A DNA stretch of 64,000 nt from Candidatus Rokuibacteriota bacterium. GTDB taxonomy: Bacteria; Methylomirabilota; Methylomirabilia; Rokubacteriales; CSP1-6. Under the pieces are notes generated by a model. The model did not search any database, was not told the DNA's origin, and was given only the letters and a program-made list of their open reading frames with translations. Made by a program: the position numbers and the translations under genes. Positions 38,988 through 46,575 of this stretch are shown here, piece after piece; positions within the stretch are counted from its first letter, which is position 1; each line of letters starts with the position of its first letter. Location: positions 1 to 64,000 of the forward strand of contig JACPCW010000072.1 of NCBI GenBank assembly GCA_016184365.1, written 5' to 3'.

Positions 38988-40149
38988 AATCCCGCTTGAA
39001 CTCCTCGACGGCGTCGCGGTACGTGTGCTCGGTGCGCTCGGCGACGCTGGCCCAGCTGAACTTGTCCTCGACGCGCTTGCGGCCGGCCTGACCCATCGCG
39101 CGCGCGCGGTCCGGATCGTCGAGGAGCTTGCGGATCGCGCCCGCGAGGTCGTCCGGCCGCGCGGGCGGGACGAGCAGCCCGGTGACGCCGTCGTCGACGA
39201 CTTCCAGGATGCCGCCGACCGCGGACGCGACGACCGCAGTGCCGCACGCCATCGCCTCGAGATTGATGAGACCGAACGGCTCGTAGACGGACGGGCAGGC
39301 GAAGACGGCGGCGTGGCTGTAGAGCTGGACGACTTCGTCGACCGGCACCATCGCCGGGATCCACGTGACGTTCTTGTGGTTCGGCAGCGCGGCCTTCAAG
39401 CGCTCTTCGATCTCCGGCGTGTCCGGCGCCGAGGCGCACAGCACGACCTGCACCCCCTGCGGCATCTTCGGCGCGGCTTCGAGGAGATGGAAGATGCCCT
39501 TCTGGTCGGTGATGCGGCCCACGAACAGCACGTACGGCGGCTTCACGCCCCACTTCGCGAGCGCATCGCGCTTGTCCGTGCGCTTGAAGCGATCCGGATC
39601 GATGCCGTTGTGGATCGTGATCACCTTCGCGGGATCGACCGAGAAGTGCGTCACGATGTCGTCGCGCATCTTCGCCGACACGGCGATGACGCGATCCGCG
39701 GACTCCACGGCCGTCTTTTCGATCCACGTCGAGACGAGATAGCCGGTGCCGAGCTGGTCGGCCTTCCATGGGCGCAGCGGCTCCATGCTGTGGAGCGTGA
39801 CGATCAGCGGGATCCGATGAACCATGCGGATCCAGAGCCCCGCCATGTCGGCGTACCAGGTGTGGGCGTGCGCGACGTCGGCGTCGACGGGGTCGCGCGC
39901 CATCGCGAGCCCGATCGACATCGTTTCGAGCGCGGGCGCGTAGCGCGGCCCGTCCTTGTCCGCCTTCAGACGCTCCCACGGCGTGTAGCCGCGCAGCGCG
40001 ATGTCGTCCGTGCGCGGGTCGCGCGGACCGAAGCACCGGACCTCGACCTGCATGCGGCGCGCGAGCGCGATGGAGAGCTGATCGACGACGACGCCGGCGC
40101 CGCCGTAGATGTGCGGCGGATATTCACGCGTGAGGAGCAGCGTCTTCAT
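38980..40149 (-). CDS. glgA: Glycogen synthase, actinobacterial GlgA type (GT4 glycosyltransferase)
   Basis: 389 residues. The opening MKTLLLTREYPPHIYGGAGV is typical of the Corynebacterium/Mycobacterium GlgA (GlgM) group, which makes maltose-1-phosphate or elongates alpha-glucan from ADP-glucose. Other motifs: AHTWYADMAGLW, VTLHSMEPLRPWK, NGIDPDRF, VLFVGRITDQKG, and the E-x7-E loop VYEPFGLINLEAMACGTAVVAS. The next gene on the strand is the HAD phosphatase, with overlapping reading frames. No GlgB, GlgC or GlgE gene is near, so the pathway role is open. Confidence 0.87.
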   Translation of the reverse strand: MKTLLLTREYPPHIYGGAGVVVDQLSIALARRMQVEVRCFGPRDPRTDDIALRGYTPWERLKADKDGPRYAPALETMSIGLAMARDPVDADVAHAHTWYADMAGLWIRMVHRIPLIVTLHSMEPLRPWKADQLGTGYLVSTWIEKTAVESADRVIAVSAKMRDDIVTHFSVDPAKVITIHNGIDPDRFKRTDKRDALAKWGVKPPYVLFVGRITDQKGIFHLLEAAPKMPQGVQVVLCASAPDTPEIEERLKAALPNHKNVTWIPAMVPVDEVVQLYSHAAVFACPSVYEPFGLINLEAMACGTAVVASAVGGILEVVDDGVTGLLVPPARPDDLAGAIRKLLDDPDRARAMGQAGRKRVEDKFSWASVAERTEHTYRDAVEEFKRDCD

Positions 40150-40206
40150 GGTTGGCCCAGCATACCATCGGGTCTTACGGCGTTCGGGTGCGCGGCGGCG
40201 CGCGGC

Positions 40207-40440
40207 TCAGGCGGCCAGCGGCGTGATCAGCGCCGGGACGTCGGCGTCGCGCGTGCTCGGGACGGGACGGCGGTGCTGCACGTGTCGGGTGAGGCCGAGC
40301 TCGCCGAGCAGGCAGCCGCACGACCGGTCGCGCAGCGTCGCCGTGTCGCCGGTCTCGGCGTTGAGCAGGACCTGTGCGGCGCTCGATCGAAGCGTCGTGA
40401 CGAGCAGCGCGGCGGCCTGCGCGCCCGCACGCGAGCACCG
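40207..40440 (-). pseudogene. Possible C-terminal fragment of a phenylacetate-CoA ligase-like enzyme
   Basis: One minus-strand frame reads LLVTTLRSSAAQVLLNAETG, then DTATLRDRSCGCLLGELGLT and a histidine, ending at TGA 40207. The block V-L-L-N-x-E-T-G-D ... C-G-C-x-L-x-x-L-G resembles the C-terminal part of adenylate-forming PaaK-like enzymes, where a Cys-Gly-Cys element occurs. No start codon or N-terminal domain (ATP-binding motifs) is present. The remaining bases of this 429-base gap (40150-40206, 40441-40578) show nothing I can name. Confidence 0.4.
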
Positions 40441-40578
40441 CCCATGACGAGAACGCGCGGCCGCCGAGGCCCTGGACGGCGCGAAGCGTCGCGGGCGGAA
40501 GGGACTCGCCGGTCGCGCGTCACGGGGCGCCGGTCGGGCAAGCGATTGCCGTAGTTCGGAAGGTTCGGGGCAGTCGCG

Positions 40579-40812
40579 TCAGCCGCCGTCGGCGGTATCC
40601 CGCGCCTTGACGACGATGCGGGTCTTGCCGCACGCGGCACAGCGCCCGTAGGCGCGCCGGAAGGCGGGCACCGCCTCGAGCTTGAGCGTCGCCTCGTGCG
40701 CGCTCTTGTGCGACACGTCGAGCGCCCGGGAGATGCACCCGACGCAGAGATCGCGCCCGGGCTGCGACGAGAGGAATTCGACCACGCGGTCCTTGAGCTT
40801 CACGGTCTGCAT
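40579..40812 (-). CDS. Small CxxC...CxxC protein (family in this window)
   Basis: 77 residues. DLCVGCISRALDVSHKSAHE (about 22-41) and YGRCAACGKTRIV (about 55-67) give two CxxC pairs. The first pair is followed by a helix-turn-helix-like stretch (SRALDVSHKSAHEATLKLEA), which would suit DNA binding, and the second resembles a zinc ribbon knuckle. Related in layout to 20892, 31318 and, for the last half, 48933. Unknown function. Confidence 0.7.
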   Translation of the reverse strand: MQTVKLKDRVVEFLSSQPGRDLCVGCISRALDVSHKSAHEATLKLEAVPAFRRAYGRCAACGKTRIVVKARDTADGG

Positions 40813-40930
40813 GAGGCGGCCTTCGGGCCGCCGTCACTGTCGACGACACGGCCCGTGCCGGTCAAGCAGGCGAATACCTGACGGCCCGCCCGAGGACATT
40901 TCCCCAAGATGAGCCACCGCGGGTAGCGGT

Positions 40931-41860
40931 TCAGATCAAGCGTTCGCGCACGTGCCGGCGGACCCGCGCGATCAGGCCCGGCTTGAGCGCGCGCAGCGCC
41001 CGGAGGCGCGCGTACGTCTCGTGCGCGAGCGGGCGCCGGTCGGCCAGCGCCTCCCGGATGCCGGCGAGCCCATCGCGCACGCCACGGGCGAACGCGCCGA
41101 GCTCGCCGGCACGGAGGGCGGCGAAGCCCATCAGCGCGAGATCCTGGGCGATCACTCCCGCGGCCTGCCGCGGCCGATGGTTCCTGAGGGCCACCCAGAT
41201 CGCGTTCCGGGTGAACGTGTAATAGATCCGGCTCGACGGCCGCACGCTCCCGTCGACGAGGTGCCGGACGCGGACCGTCGGCGTGTACACGAGATCCCAG
41301 CCCCGGTTGAGCAGTCGCAGCGCCAGGTCCCAGCCCTCGTGGCCGATGAAGAACGGCTGCCAGTAGCCGCCCGCCGCGAGGTAGGCGTCGCGGCGGCAGG
41401 CCGACGCGCCTTCGAGGACGTAGTCGGTGCTGAACTCGGTCTCGGCGAAGCGGTCGGGATCGCGCGGATGGCACCAGTCGCGGCGCGAGAGCTGCCCGTC
41501 GGGCCCGAGGATCGTGAAGTTCACGACCGCGGCGCGCGGATGACGCTCGAACGCGAGCACGGCGCGCTCGACGTCGTCCGGCGTGGTGAAGCGCACGTCG
41601 TTGTCGATGGTGACCACGAGATCGCCCTTGGCGGCGGCGACGCCCGCATTGCGGCCGGCGGCGGCGACGTTTTCCGGCAGCGGCACCAGGCGCACGTCGG
41701 GAAACTCCTCACGCACCATCTCCCGAGAGCCGTCGGTGGAGGCGTTGTCGACCGCGAGGATTTCGAGGACCGGATAGCGCTGGGCGCGTGCGCCGTGCAG
41801 CGCGTCGCGCAGCGCATCCCGGCGCTGGTAGTTCAGCACCGCGATCGAGACCGTGCGCAT
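40931..41860 (-). CDS. GT2 family glycosyltransferase
   Basis: 309 residues. GT-A fold: VSIAVLNYQRRDALRDAL, the nucleotide-binding VDNASTDGSREMV, the DxD-type metal site in VVTIDNDVRF, and the acceptor region EGASACRRDAYLAAGGYWQPFFIGHEGWDLALRLL (ED/HE motif). It closely resembles rhamnosyltransferase-type GT2 enzymes that decorate exopolysaccharide. The ATG at 41860 overlaps the stop of the acyltransferase by one base (TGATG). Longer upstream reading is shadow. Confidence 0.9.
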   Translation of the reverse strand: MRTVSIAVLNYQRRDALRDALHGARAQRYPVLEILAVDNASTDGSREMVREEFPDVRLVPLPENVAAAGRNAGVAAAKGDLVVTIDNDVRFTTPDDVERAVLAFERHPRAAVVNFTILGPDGQLSRRDWCHPRDPDRFAETEFSTDYVLEGASACRRDAYLAAGGYWQPFFIGHEGWDLALRLLNRGWDLVYTPTVRVRHLVDGSVRPSSRIYYTFTRNAIWVALRNHRPRQAAGVIAQDLALMGFAALRAGELGAFARGVRDGLAGIREALADRRPLAHETYARLRALRALKPGLIARVRRHVRERLI

Positions 41861-42894
41861 CAGTTCGGCACCTGCCGGCGGATCCACGGGCCGACCGCGT
41901 TCGCGATCGGCACCGGCACGCGCTTCCAGAGCTCGATCATGCGCTCGTACCGGCTCCGGTCGCGCTCGACCGAGGGCGCGGCGCCGGGCGCCAGGTCGAC
42001 GAACATCCACGGCAGCACGTACGGCTCCGCGCCCCACTGGCGCTTGAACTCGAACGTGCCGGCGTTCTTGAACGACCGGCCGAGATCGAGCACGCGATAG
42101 CCGTTGCGGCATCCGAACCGGATGACTTCCCAGTAGAGGACGAAATTCGGACAGAGCGAGAACGCGTCGCGGAGCGACGACACCCACGGGACCATGATCG
42201 CGTCGCGGAAGAACAGGCAGATCGCCGCGCCGATCGCGCGGCCCGGCGTGTCGCGCACGATGAGAATGCGCGCCGTGCCCGGCAGCTCGTCGAGCATGGC
42301 GCGGAAGTACGCGCGGCTGTGGACCGGCGAGCCGAGGTCCCGCATGTTGACCGCGAAGACCTGGTAGAACTCCTCGAGCGCTTCCGTGCCGCACCAGTGC
42401 GCGGTGAGTCCGTTCTTCTCGCCCTTGCGGACGCGGTTGCGGCGCTCGGACGGCAGCGCCTTCCAGACGGCGTCCTCGGCGGTGAGGGTCAGCAGCATCG
42501 TGACGCGGTCTTCGGCGGTGGGGTAGGGCAGCGGCGTCGGCTCGAGCTGCCGAAGCCCGAGGCTGTGCGCGCCGAGGTCGCGCGCCACGCCGAGCGCGGT
42601 GTCCACGAGCCGCGTTTCGATGCCGCGGTTCGGCTCGGCGACGATGCCGCCGTAGTCGAGGAACGGCATCGACGCGAGGCGATGGCCGAAGATGCGGCTG
42701 CGGATCATGACGAGCGGCAGCGCGCCGACGATCTCGCCGGCGTCTTCCGCGGTCAGGTAGATGGGCTCGTGGCCGTACGCGCGCTGCACCACGCGGCCCC
42801 ACCCGGACAGATGCGCCACGGTCGACGACGCGTGGCGTTCGACGAACCGGTCCCAGCTCTTGTCGACGTCGGACGTGCGGAGAATTCGGATCAT
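41860..42894 (-). CDS. FemAB-like GNAT acyltransferase, exosortase-system type
   Basis: 344 residues with the double-GNAT fold of the FemAB family, close to the PEP-CTERM/exosortase-associated group: TVAHLSGWGRVVQRAYGHEP, YLTAEDAGEIVGALPLVMIRSRIFGHRLASMPFLDYGG, LTLTAEDAVWKALPSERRNRVRKGEKNGL and VLDLGRSFKNAGTFEFKRQWG. Its role in exosortase loci is not proven; transfer of an amino acid or acyl group to the polymer or a precursor is inferred. The ATG at 42894 is preceded by a strong -24/-12 motif. Confidence 0.88.
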   Translation of the reverse strand: MIRILRTSDVDKSWDRFVERHASSTVAHLSGWGRVVQRAYGHEPIYLTAEDAGEIVGALPLVMIRSRIFGHRLASMPFLDYGGIVAEPNRGIETRLVDTALGVARDLGAHSLGLRQLEPTPLPYPTAEDRVTMLLTLTAEDAVWKALPSERRNRVRKGEKNGLTAHWCGTEALEEFYQVFAVNMRDLGSPVHSRAYFRAMLDELPGTARILIVRDTPGRAIGAAICLFFRDAIMVPWVSSLRDAFSLCPNFVLYWEVIRFGCRNGYRVLDLGRSFKNAGTFEFKRQWGAEPYVLPWMFVDLAPGAAPSVERDRSRYERMIELWKRVPVPIANAVGPWIRRQVPN

Positions 42895-42910
42895 GTCACC
42901 GCGGTAGTGC

Positions 42911-42925
42911 GCAAGGCGCCTGCCA
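42911..42925 (-). promoter_or_regulatory. Sigma-54 (-24/-12) promoter
   Basis: On the minus strand TGGCAGG-CGCC-TTGC matches 10 of 11 core positions with exact spacing. It drives the FemAB-like gene. The predicted transcription start is about five bases before the ATG at 42894, as with several other sites in this window. Confidence 0.55.
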
Positions 42926-43149
42926 CACCGTGACGCCCGGAAATCGGCCACTTCGGCACGCGCGTGCGGAGCGCGCGTGCAACGACATCGACACATCGGG
43001 GCGGCCACTGCACACGCCCACCCGCCGCTGTTCGTCACACGACGGCTGACACTTTCTTGACACCGTCACCGTCACCACCGCCAGCCTCATCCCGCGACTG
43101 TGGAAACTTCAACGCTCGTACCACCGCGCGGTTACACGCCGCCGACGCT

Positions 43150-43165
43150 CTGGCGCGCCCCTTGC
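43150..43165 (+). promoter_or_regulatory. Sigma-54 (-24/-12) promoter
   Basis: TGGCGCG-CCCC-TTGC matches 10 of 11 core positions, GG at 43151-43152 and GC at 43163-43164. The predicted start near 43176 gives a leader of about 70 bases before the ATG at 43247, which has its own GAGGA site. Confidence 0.55.
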
Positions 43166-43246
43166 CGTGGCCTCGCCTTCGGCAAATGGTTGCCCGGTCT
43201 TGTAACGCGTACATGGGCCACCACGCACCTTGACGGTGAGGAACTG

Positions 43247-43582
43247 ATGAACGTAGAGACGCTCGCGCTGCGATCCGCTGCGAAGACGGATGATGCGCCG
43301 ACGACCGGACGACCGGTCGCGCGGCGTCCCGGGCTCGACGTGCGGCTGGCCGTCCGCCCGGTCGGCGGCGCGACCGCGGTGACGGTGAAGGTCGGCGGGG
43401 CGCGCGGACCGTTCCGCGTGTACGTCTACGTCGACGGCGACCTGACCGAGGCGTGGATCCCGGCGAAGGAGACGAACGAGCTCCTGTCCCGTGTGCTCAG
43501 GCACGGCCGTCACACGGTCACGGCGCGTGCGATCGACGCGCTCGGCCGCTGGGGCGGCGCCAGCACCATGACCGTAGGCTAG
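43247..43582 (+). CDS. Small protein of unknown function, first gene of the polysaccharide cluster
   Basis: 111 residues from the ATG at 43247. The N-terminal 40 residues are polar and Pro/Arg-rich. The rest looks like a single beta-sandwich domain (LDVRLAVRPVGGATAVTVKVGG, FRVYVYVDGDL, GRHTVTARAIDALGRWGGAS), similar in pattern to Fn3/Ig-like carbohydrate-associated modules. There is no signal peptide. I do not recognise a family. It is followed by a strong hairpin and then the nucleotidyltransferase gene with its own promoter. Confidence 0.6.
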   Translation: MNVETLALRSAAKTDDAPTTGRPVARRPGLDVRLAVRPVGGATAVTVKVGGARGPFRVYVYVDGDLTEAWIPAKETNELLSRVLRHGRHTVTARAIDALGRWGGASTMTVG

Positions 43583-43596
43583 ACGAGGTTCCCACC

Positions 43597-43629
43597 GCAC
43601 GCGCGTTCCGCGAAGCGGGACGCGCGTGC
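43597..43629 (+). terminator. Strong 15-base-pair hairpin after the small gene
   Basis: Arms 43597-43611 and 43615-43629 pair along all 15 positions with one G-T wobble around a GAA loop. It begins 14 bases after the stop of the gene at 43247-43582. No T-run follows (the next bases are ACAAACACAC), so it is either a terminator without a U-tract, an mRNA 3' protector, or an attenuating structure before the next gene. Confidence 0.55.
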
Positions 43630-43683
43630 ACAAACACACTTCACACGTCACGTAAACGCCCGCCGTTCGGCATTTCTTCGGTC

Positions 43684-43698
43684 CGGTACGAGTCTTGC
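43684..43698 (+). promoter_or_regulatory. Sigma-54 (-24/-12) promoter
   Basis: CGGTACG-AGTC-TTGC matches 9 of 11 core positions. The predicted start near 43710 leaves a 17-base leader containing a GGAGG ribosome site before the ATG at 43727. The next promoter (44440) has the same CGGTACG...CTTGC form, so both are likely controlled together. Confidence 0.6.
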
Positions 43699-43726
43699 GC
43701 CTGTCCCGTCGCGGAGGACGCGCACG

Positions 43727-44386
43727 ATGATCCAGGCAGTCATTCTCGCGGCGGGCCTGCGCTCGCCGGCGCCACTGATCGGTCTCGCCCTCGACTCGCT
43801 GCTCGAGGCCGGCGTGAAGGATGCCATCGTCGTGACCGAAGCCGACGGTGCGGCGGTCCACGCGTATCTCGCGCGGCGCTTCGATCTGAACGTCACCGCC
43901 GTCGAGCATCGCGACGCCCGGACCGGCACGCTCGCCTCGGTCGCCGCCGTCGCGCACCTGATCGAGGACGACTTCGTCCTGATCGACGGCGATCTCATGT
44001 TCGAGCCCGCGCTCGTGTCGCGCCTCCTCGGTCCCGGGACGCGCCTGGCCGTCGATCCGAGGCGCCCGGTCGATGACGAGGCCGTGAAAGTCGCCGCGGA
44101 AGGCGAGCGCATCCTGTCGGTCGGCACGTGCCTCGCGCCGTTCCAGCAGCCCGCCGGCGAATCGATCGGCATGGCGAAGATCGACCTCGCGACCGGCGAA
44201 CGGCTCTTCGTCGTCGCTCGACGGCTGCTCGACGCCGGCCTGCGTCACCTCAGGTACGAGGCGGCGTTCGAGGCCCTGATCGACGAGGGGGAAGTGTTCG
44301 AGATGACGGACATCACCGGCCTCCGGTGGACAGCCATCGGCGACGGTGCGGAACGGGAATTCCACATCCGGCGTGCAACCGCCTGA
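43727..44386 (+). CDS. Nucleotidyltransferase-like protein (sugar-nucleotide transferase fold)
   Basis: 219 residues with the NTP_transferase Rossmann-like fold: IQAVILAAGLRSPAPLIGLALDSLLEAGV, DAIVVTEADG, DDFVLIDGDLMFEPALV (acidic metal site) and a C-terminal part with YEAAFEALIDEGE and WTAIGDG. The usual glycine/arginine signature (G-x-G-T/S-R-L-x-P-x-T) is replaced by AAGLRSPAPL, and the signature lysine is missing. This makes activation of a sugar phosphate uncertain. It may use another substrate, such as a phospho-alcohol, as in CTP-dependent relatives. Confidence 0.72.
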   Translation: MIQAVILAAGLRSPAPLIGLALDSLLEAGVKDAIVVTEADGAAVHAYLARRFDLNVTAVEHRDARTGTLASVAAVAHLIEDDFVLIDGDLMFEPALVSRLLGPGTRLAVDPRRPVDDEAVKVAAEGERILSVGTCLAPFQQPAGESIGMAKIDLATGERLFVVARRLLDAGLRHLRYEAAFEALIDEGEVFEMTDITGLRWTAIGDGAEREFHIRRATA

Positions 44387-44439
44387 CCCCTTCGGCGATC
44401 CGATTCCCCTTGAATGCCCTCCCAGGGCCGTTCCGGGCT

Positions 44440-44454
44440 CGGTACGGGACTTGC
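44440..44454 (+). promoter_or_regulatory. Sigma-54 (-24/-12) promoter
   Basis: CGGTACG-GGAC-TTGC matches 9 of 11 core positions. The predicted start near 44466 leaves a 14-base leader with a GAAGGAG ribosome site before the ATG at 44480. Similar in sequence to the site at 43684. Confidence 0.6.
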
Positions 44455-44479
44455 CCCGGTGATCGAAGGAGCTTGACGC

Positions 44480-45280
44480 ATGTACGGCCGTGAAAAAGCG
44501 TGGGGCGAGACGGATTGGCGCCGGCGGACGGGGTACCGGCTGCTCGGGGAGCTTCATCTCCCCGGCCGGCTGCGTGCCTGGCACGTCATCAGGGAGCTGA
44601 AGCGCCTCCTCTGCTGGGGACCCGAGCCGCGCACGCTGCTCGACGCGGGCGGCGGCGAGGGGGCCTTCTCGTACTGGGTCGCCCGGAAGTTCCCCGAGTG
44701 GAAGATCGTCGTGGCCGACAACGAGCAGGACACCCTCGAGCGGGGCCTGCGCATCAAGGACAGTCTCAGGCTCACGAACGTCGAGGTCCGGCTGAGCGAC
44801 CTGCGCGACGCCGTCGAGGAGAAGTCCTACGACGTCGTGCTCTGCACCGACGTCCTCGAGCACATCGCCGAGGACGGTCTGGTGCTCAAGAACCTCGGCA
44901 CGGCGCTCAAGCCCGGCGGCGTCGTGATCGTGACGTCGCCGAGCGTGCCGCAGCCGCGACACCTGCCGCTGGTGCGATGGCGCGAGCGCCGGATCGGATT
45001 CCATCCGTCGGACTACGGGCACGTGCGTGACGGATATTCGAACACCGAGCTCGCCCGGCTGCTGGAGCACGCGGGGCTCGAGGTCGAGTCCGTGCGTCAC
45101 ACGTTCGGCCCGTTCGGGACGCTGATGTTCGATCTCTTCTTCGCAACCGGCGACAACGAGCCGCATCCGCTCGTGTACGCCGCGCTCTTTCCGCTCTACA
45201 TGGCGCTGGCGCGCCTGGATCTGGCCCTGCCCGCGCGGCACGGCGCGGCGGTGCTGGGCGTGGGACGCAAGCCGCTGTGA
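44480..45280 (+). CDS. Class I SAM-dependent methyltransferase of the polysaccharide cluster
   Basis: 266 residues. The SAM site is TLLDAGGGEGAFSYWVARKFP (motif I with GGGEG), then KIVVADNEQDTL, and YDVVLCTDVLEHIAEDGLVLKNLG (motif II/III). A post-core region PRHLPLVRWRERRIGFHPSDYGHVRDGYS is like methyltransferases that act on polysaccharide sugars or lipids. A C-terminal hydrophobic stretch (LVYAALFPLYMALARLDLAL) suggests membrane contact. It is probably the head of an operon with the polymerase and the secreted protein. Confidence 0.85.
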   Translation: MYGREKAWGETDWRRRTGYRLLGELHLPGRLRAWHVIRELKRLLCWGPEPRTLLDAGGGEGAFSYWVARKFPEWKIVVADNEQDTLERGLRIKDSLRLTNVEVRLSDLRDAVEEKSYDVVLCTDVLEHIAEDGLVLKNLGTALKPGGVVIVTSPSVPQPRHLPLVRWRERRIGFHPSDYGHVRDGYSNTELARLLEHAGLEVESVRHTFGPFGTLMFDLFFATGDNEPHPLVYAALFPLYMALARLDLALPARHGAAVLGVGRKPL

Positions 45281-45327
45281 CATCGCGCGCGCATCCGCGC
45301 GACGCCGGCTGAGGACGGAGGCCTGGT

Positions 45328-46575
45328 ATGTGGCTCCTGCTCTTGATGATCTTCATCATGCCGTTCGAGACGAACCCCTATCTCAAGATCTCGGACAGCT
45401 TTCTCGGTGTCTTCCAGGACTTCACCGTCATCAAGCTGCTCGGCATGATCGGCTTCGGATGGGCGGTCGCGCGCGTCCTGCAGGGCGGCGACGACGAGGG
45501 CCTCTTCGGGTCGCGGCAGGCCAAGCTCTTCCTCGCGCTCTACGCCGGCATCCTGTTCGCCGGCCTGCTGTCCGGGTCGGGCTTCCTCGTCATCTCGCGC
45601 TATCTCGCGTTCATGCTGTTCATGCCGTTCGTGCTGGCGTCGATCCGCACGCACGACGATCTGCGCCGCGTGATCTACGCCCTGGCGCTCACGTTCGTCG
45701 TCGTGTTCCCGTACGCGCTGCGGCAGATGTACCGGTACGGCGCGCGCCTCGGCACGGGCGTCAGCGAGACGAACTACTTCGCCGCGAACCTCGTCCTCGT
45801 CATTCCCATCGCCTTCGCGATCGCGCTCACGCAGGTCGATCCGATGAAGCGGAAGCTGTGGTTCAGCGGCGGCCTCGTGCTGTGCCTGGCGCTGTTCCTC
45901 ACGTCGTCGCGCGGCGGCTTCCTCGGGCTGCTCGTCGCGGGGGTCGCATACGCGTACCGTCGGCGCGGCCTGATGGGCGCGGTCACGGTGCTGACGATCC
46001 TGGTCCTGGCCGTCCTGCCCACGGGCATCGGCGAGCGGACGATCGCGTCGATCACCGGCACGGCGCACGAGACGCCGGGTCTCGAGCAGTCGAACCGCGC
46101 GCACACCGGCCTCCTGAAGGCCGGCTTCCGGATGGTCGCCGACGCGCCGATCACCGGCGTGGGCCCGCAGAACTTCAAGGCGCTCTCCCTCAAGTACGCG
46201 CCGGAGCTCGACCGCGCCTTCATCGCGCACAACACCTATCTCGAGCTGGCCGCCGAGACCGGCATTCCGGTGCTCGTGCTGTTCCTGCTGCTGCTCTGGC
46301 AGGTGTACCGCACGTTCAATCGCGCCACGCAGCTGCGCGGCTCGCCCGAGGCGCGCGAGCTCGCGACGCTGGCGGAGGGCCTGCGCTGCGGACTCCTCGG
46401 CTTCGTCGTGTCGGCGTCCTTCATCAGCGCCCAGTACGAGAAGCTGTTCTGGGTGACCGTCTTCGTGTCGATCGCCGTCGAGCGCGCCGTGAGCCGCTAC
46501 GAGCGGCGGGTCGCGGAGCAGGCGACCGTGCCTGATCCACTCGCGTTCACGCCGGCCGGAGCTCCGGCCCGATGA
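45328..46575 (+). CDS. O-antigen ligase/polymerase (Wzy-type) membrane protein
   Basis: 415 residues with 11-12 membrane segments. The Wzy_C motif region reads LFLTSSRGGFLGLLVAGVAYAY, with a large external loop after it containing RTIASITGTAHETPGLEQSNRAHTGLLKAGFRM, ADAPITGVGPQNF and AFIAHNTYLELAAETGIPVLVLFLLLLW. It links or polymerises repeat units on the outer side of the inner membrane. A GAGG-like site (ggacggagg) precedes the ATG. The stop overlaps the next start (ATGA). Confidence 0.9.
   Translation: MWLLLLMIFIMPFETNPYLKISDSFLGVFQDFTVIKLLGMIGFGWAVARVLQGGDDEGLFGSRQAKLFLALYAGILFAGLLSGSGFLVISRYLAFMLFMPFVLASIRTHDDLRRVIYALALTFVVVFPYALRQMYRYGARLGTGVSETNYFAANLVLVIPIAFAIALTQVDPMKRKLWFSGGLVLCLALFLTSSRGGFLGLLVAGVAYAYRRRGLMGAVTVLTILVLAVLPTGIGERTIASITGTAHETPGLEQSNRAHTGLLKAGFRMVADAPITGVGPQNFKALSLKYAPELDRAFIAHNTYLELAAETGIPVLVLFLLLLWQVYRTFNRATQLRGSPEARELATLAEGLRCGLLGFVVSASFISAQYEKLFWVTVFVSIAVERAVSRYERRVAEQATVPDPLAFTPAGAPAR

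Larger units (their letters stand above)
42895..43246. other. 352-base divergent intergenic region
   Basis: The region separates the minus-strand acyltransferase/glycosyltransferase pair from the plus-strand polysaccharide genes. I see no coding sequence. It holds a minus-strand sigma-54-like motif (42911-42925), a plus-strand one (43150-43165) and a TTGACA-like string near 43057. Enhancer sites for an activator would be expected between the two promoters, but I cannot define them by eye. Confidence 0.5.
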
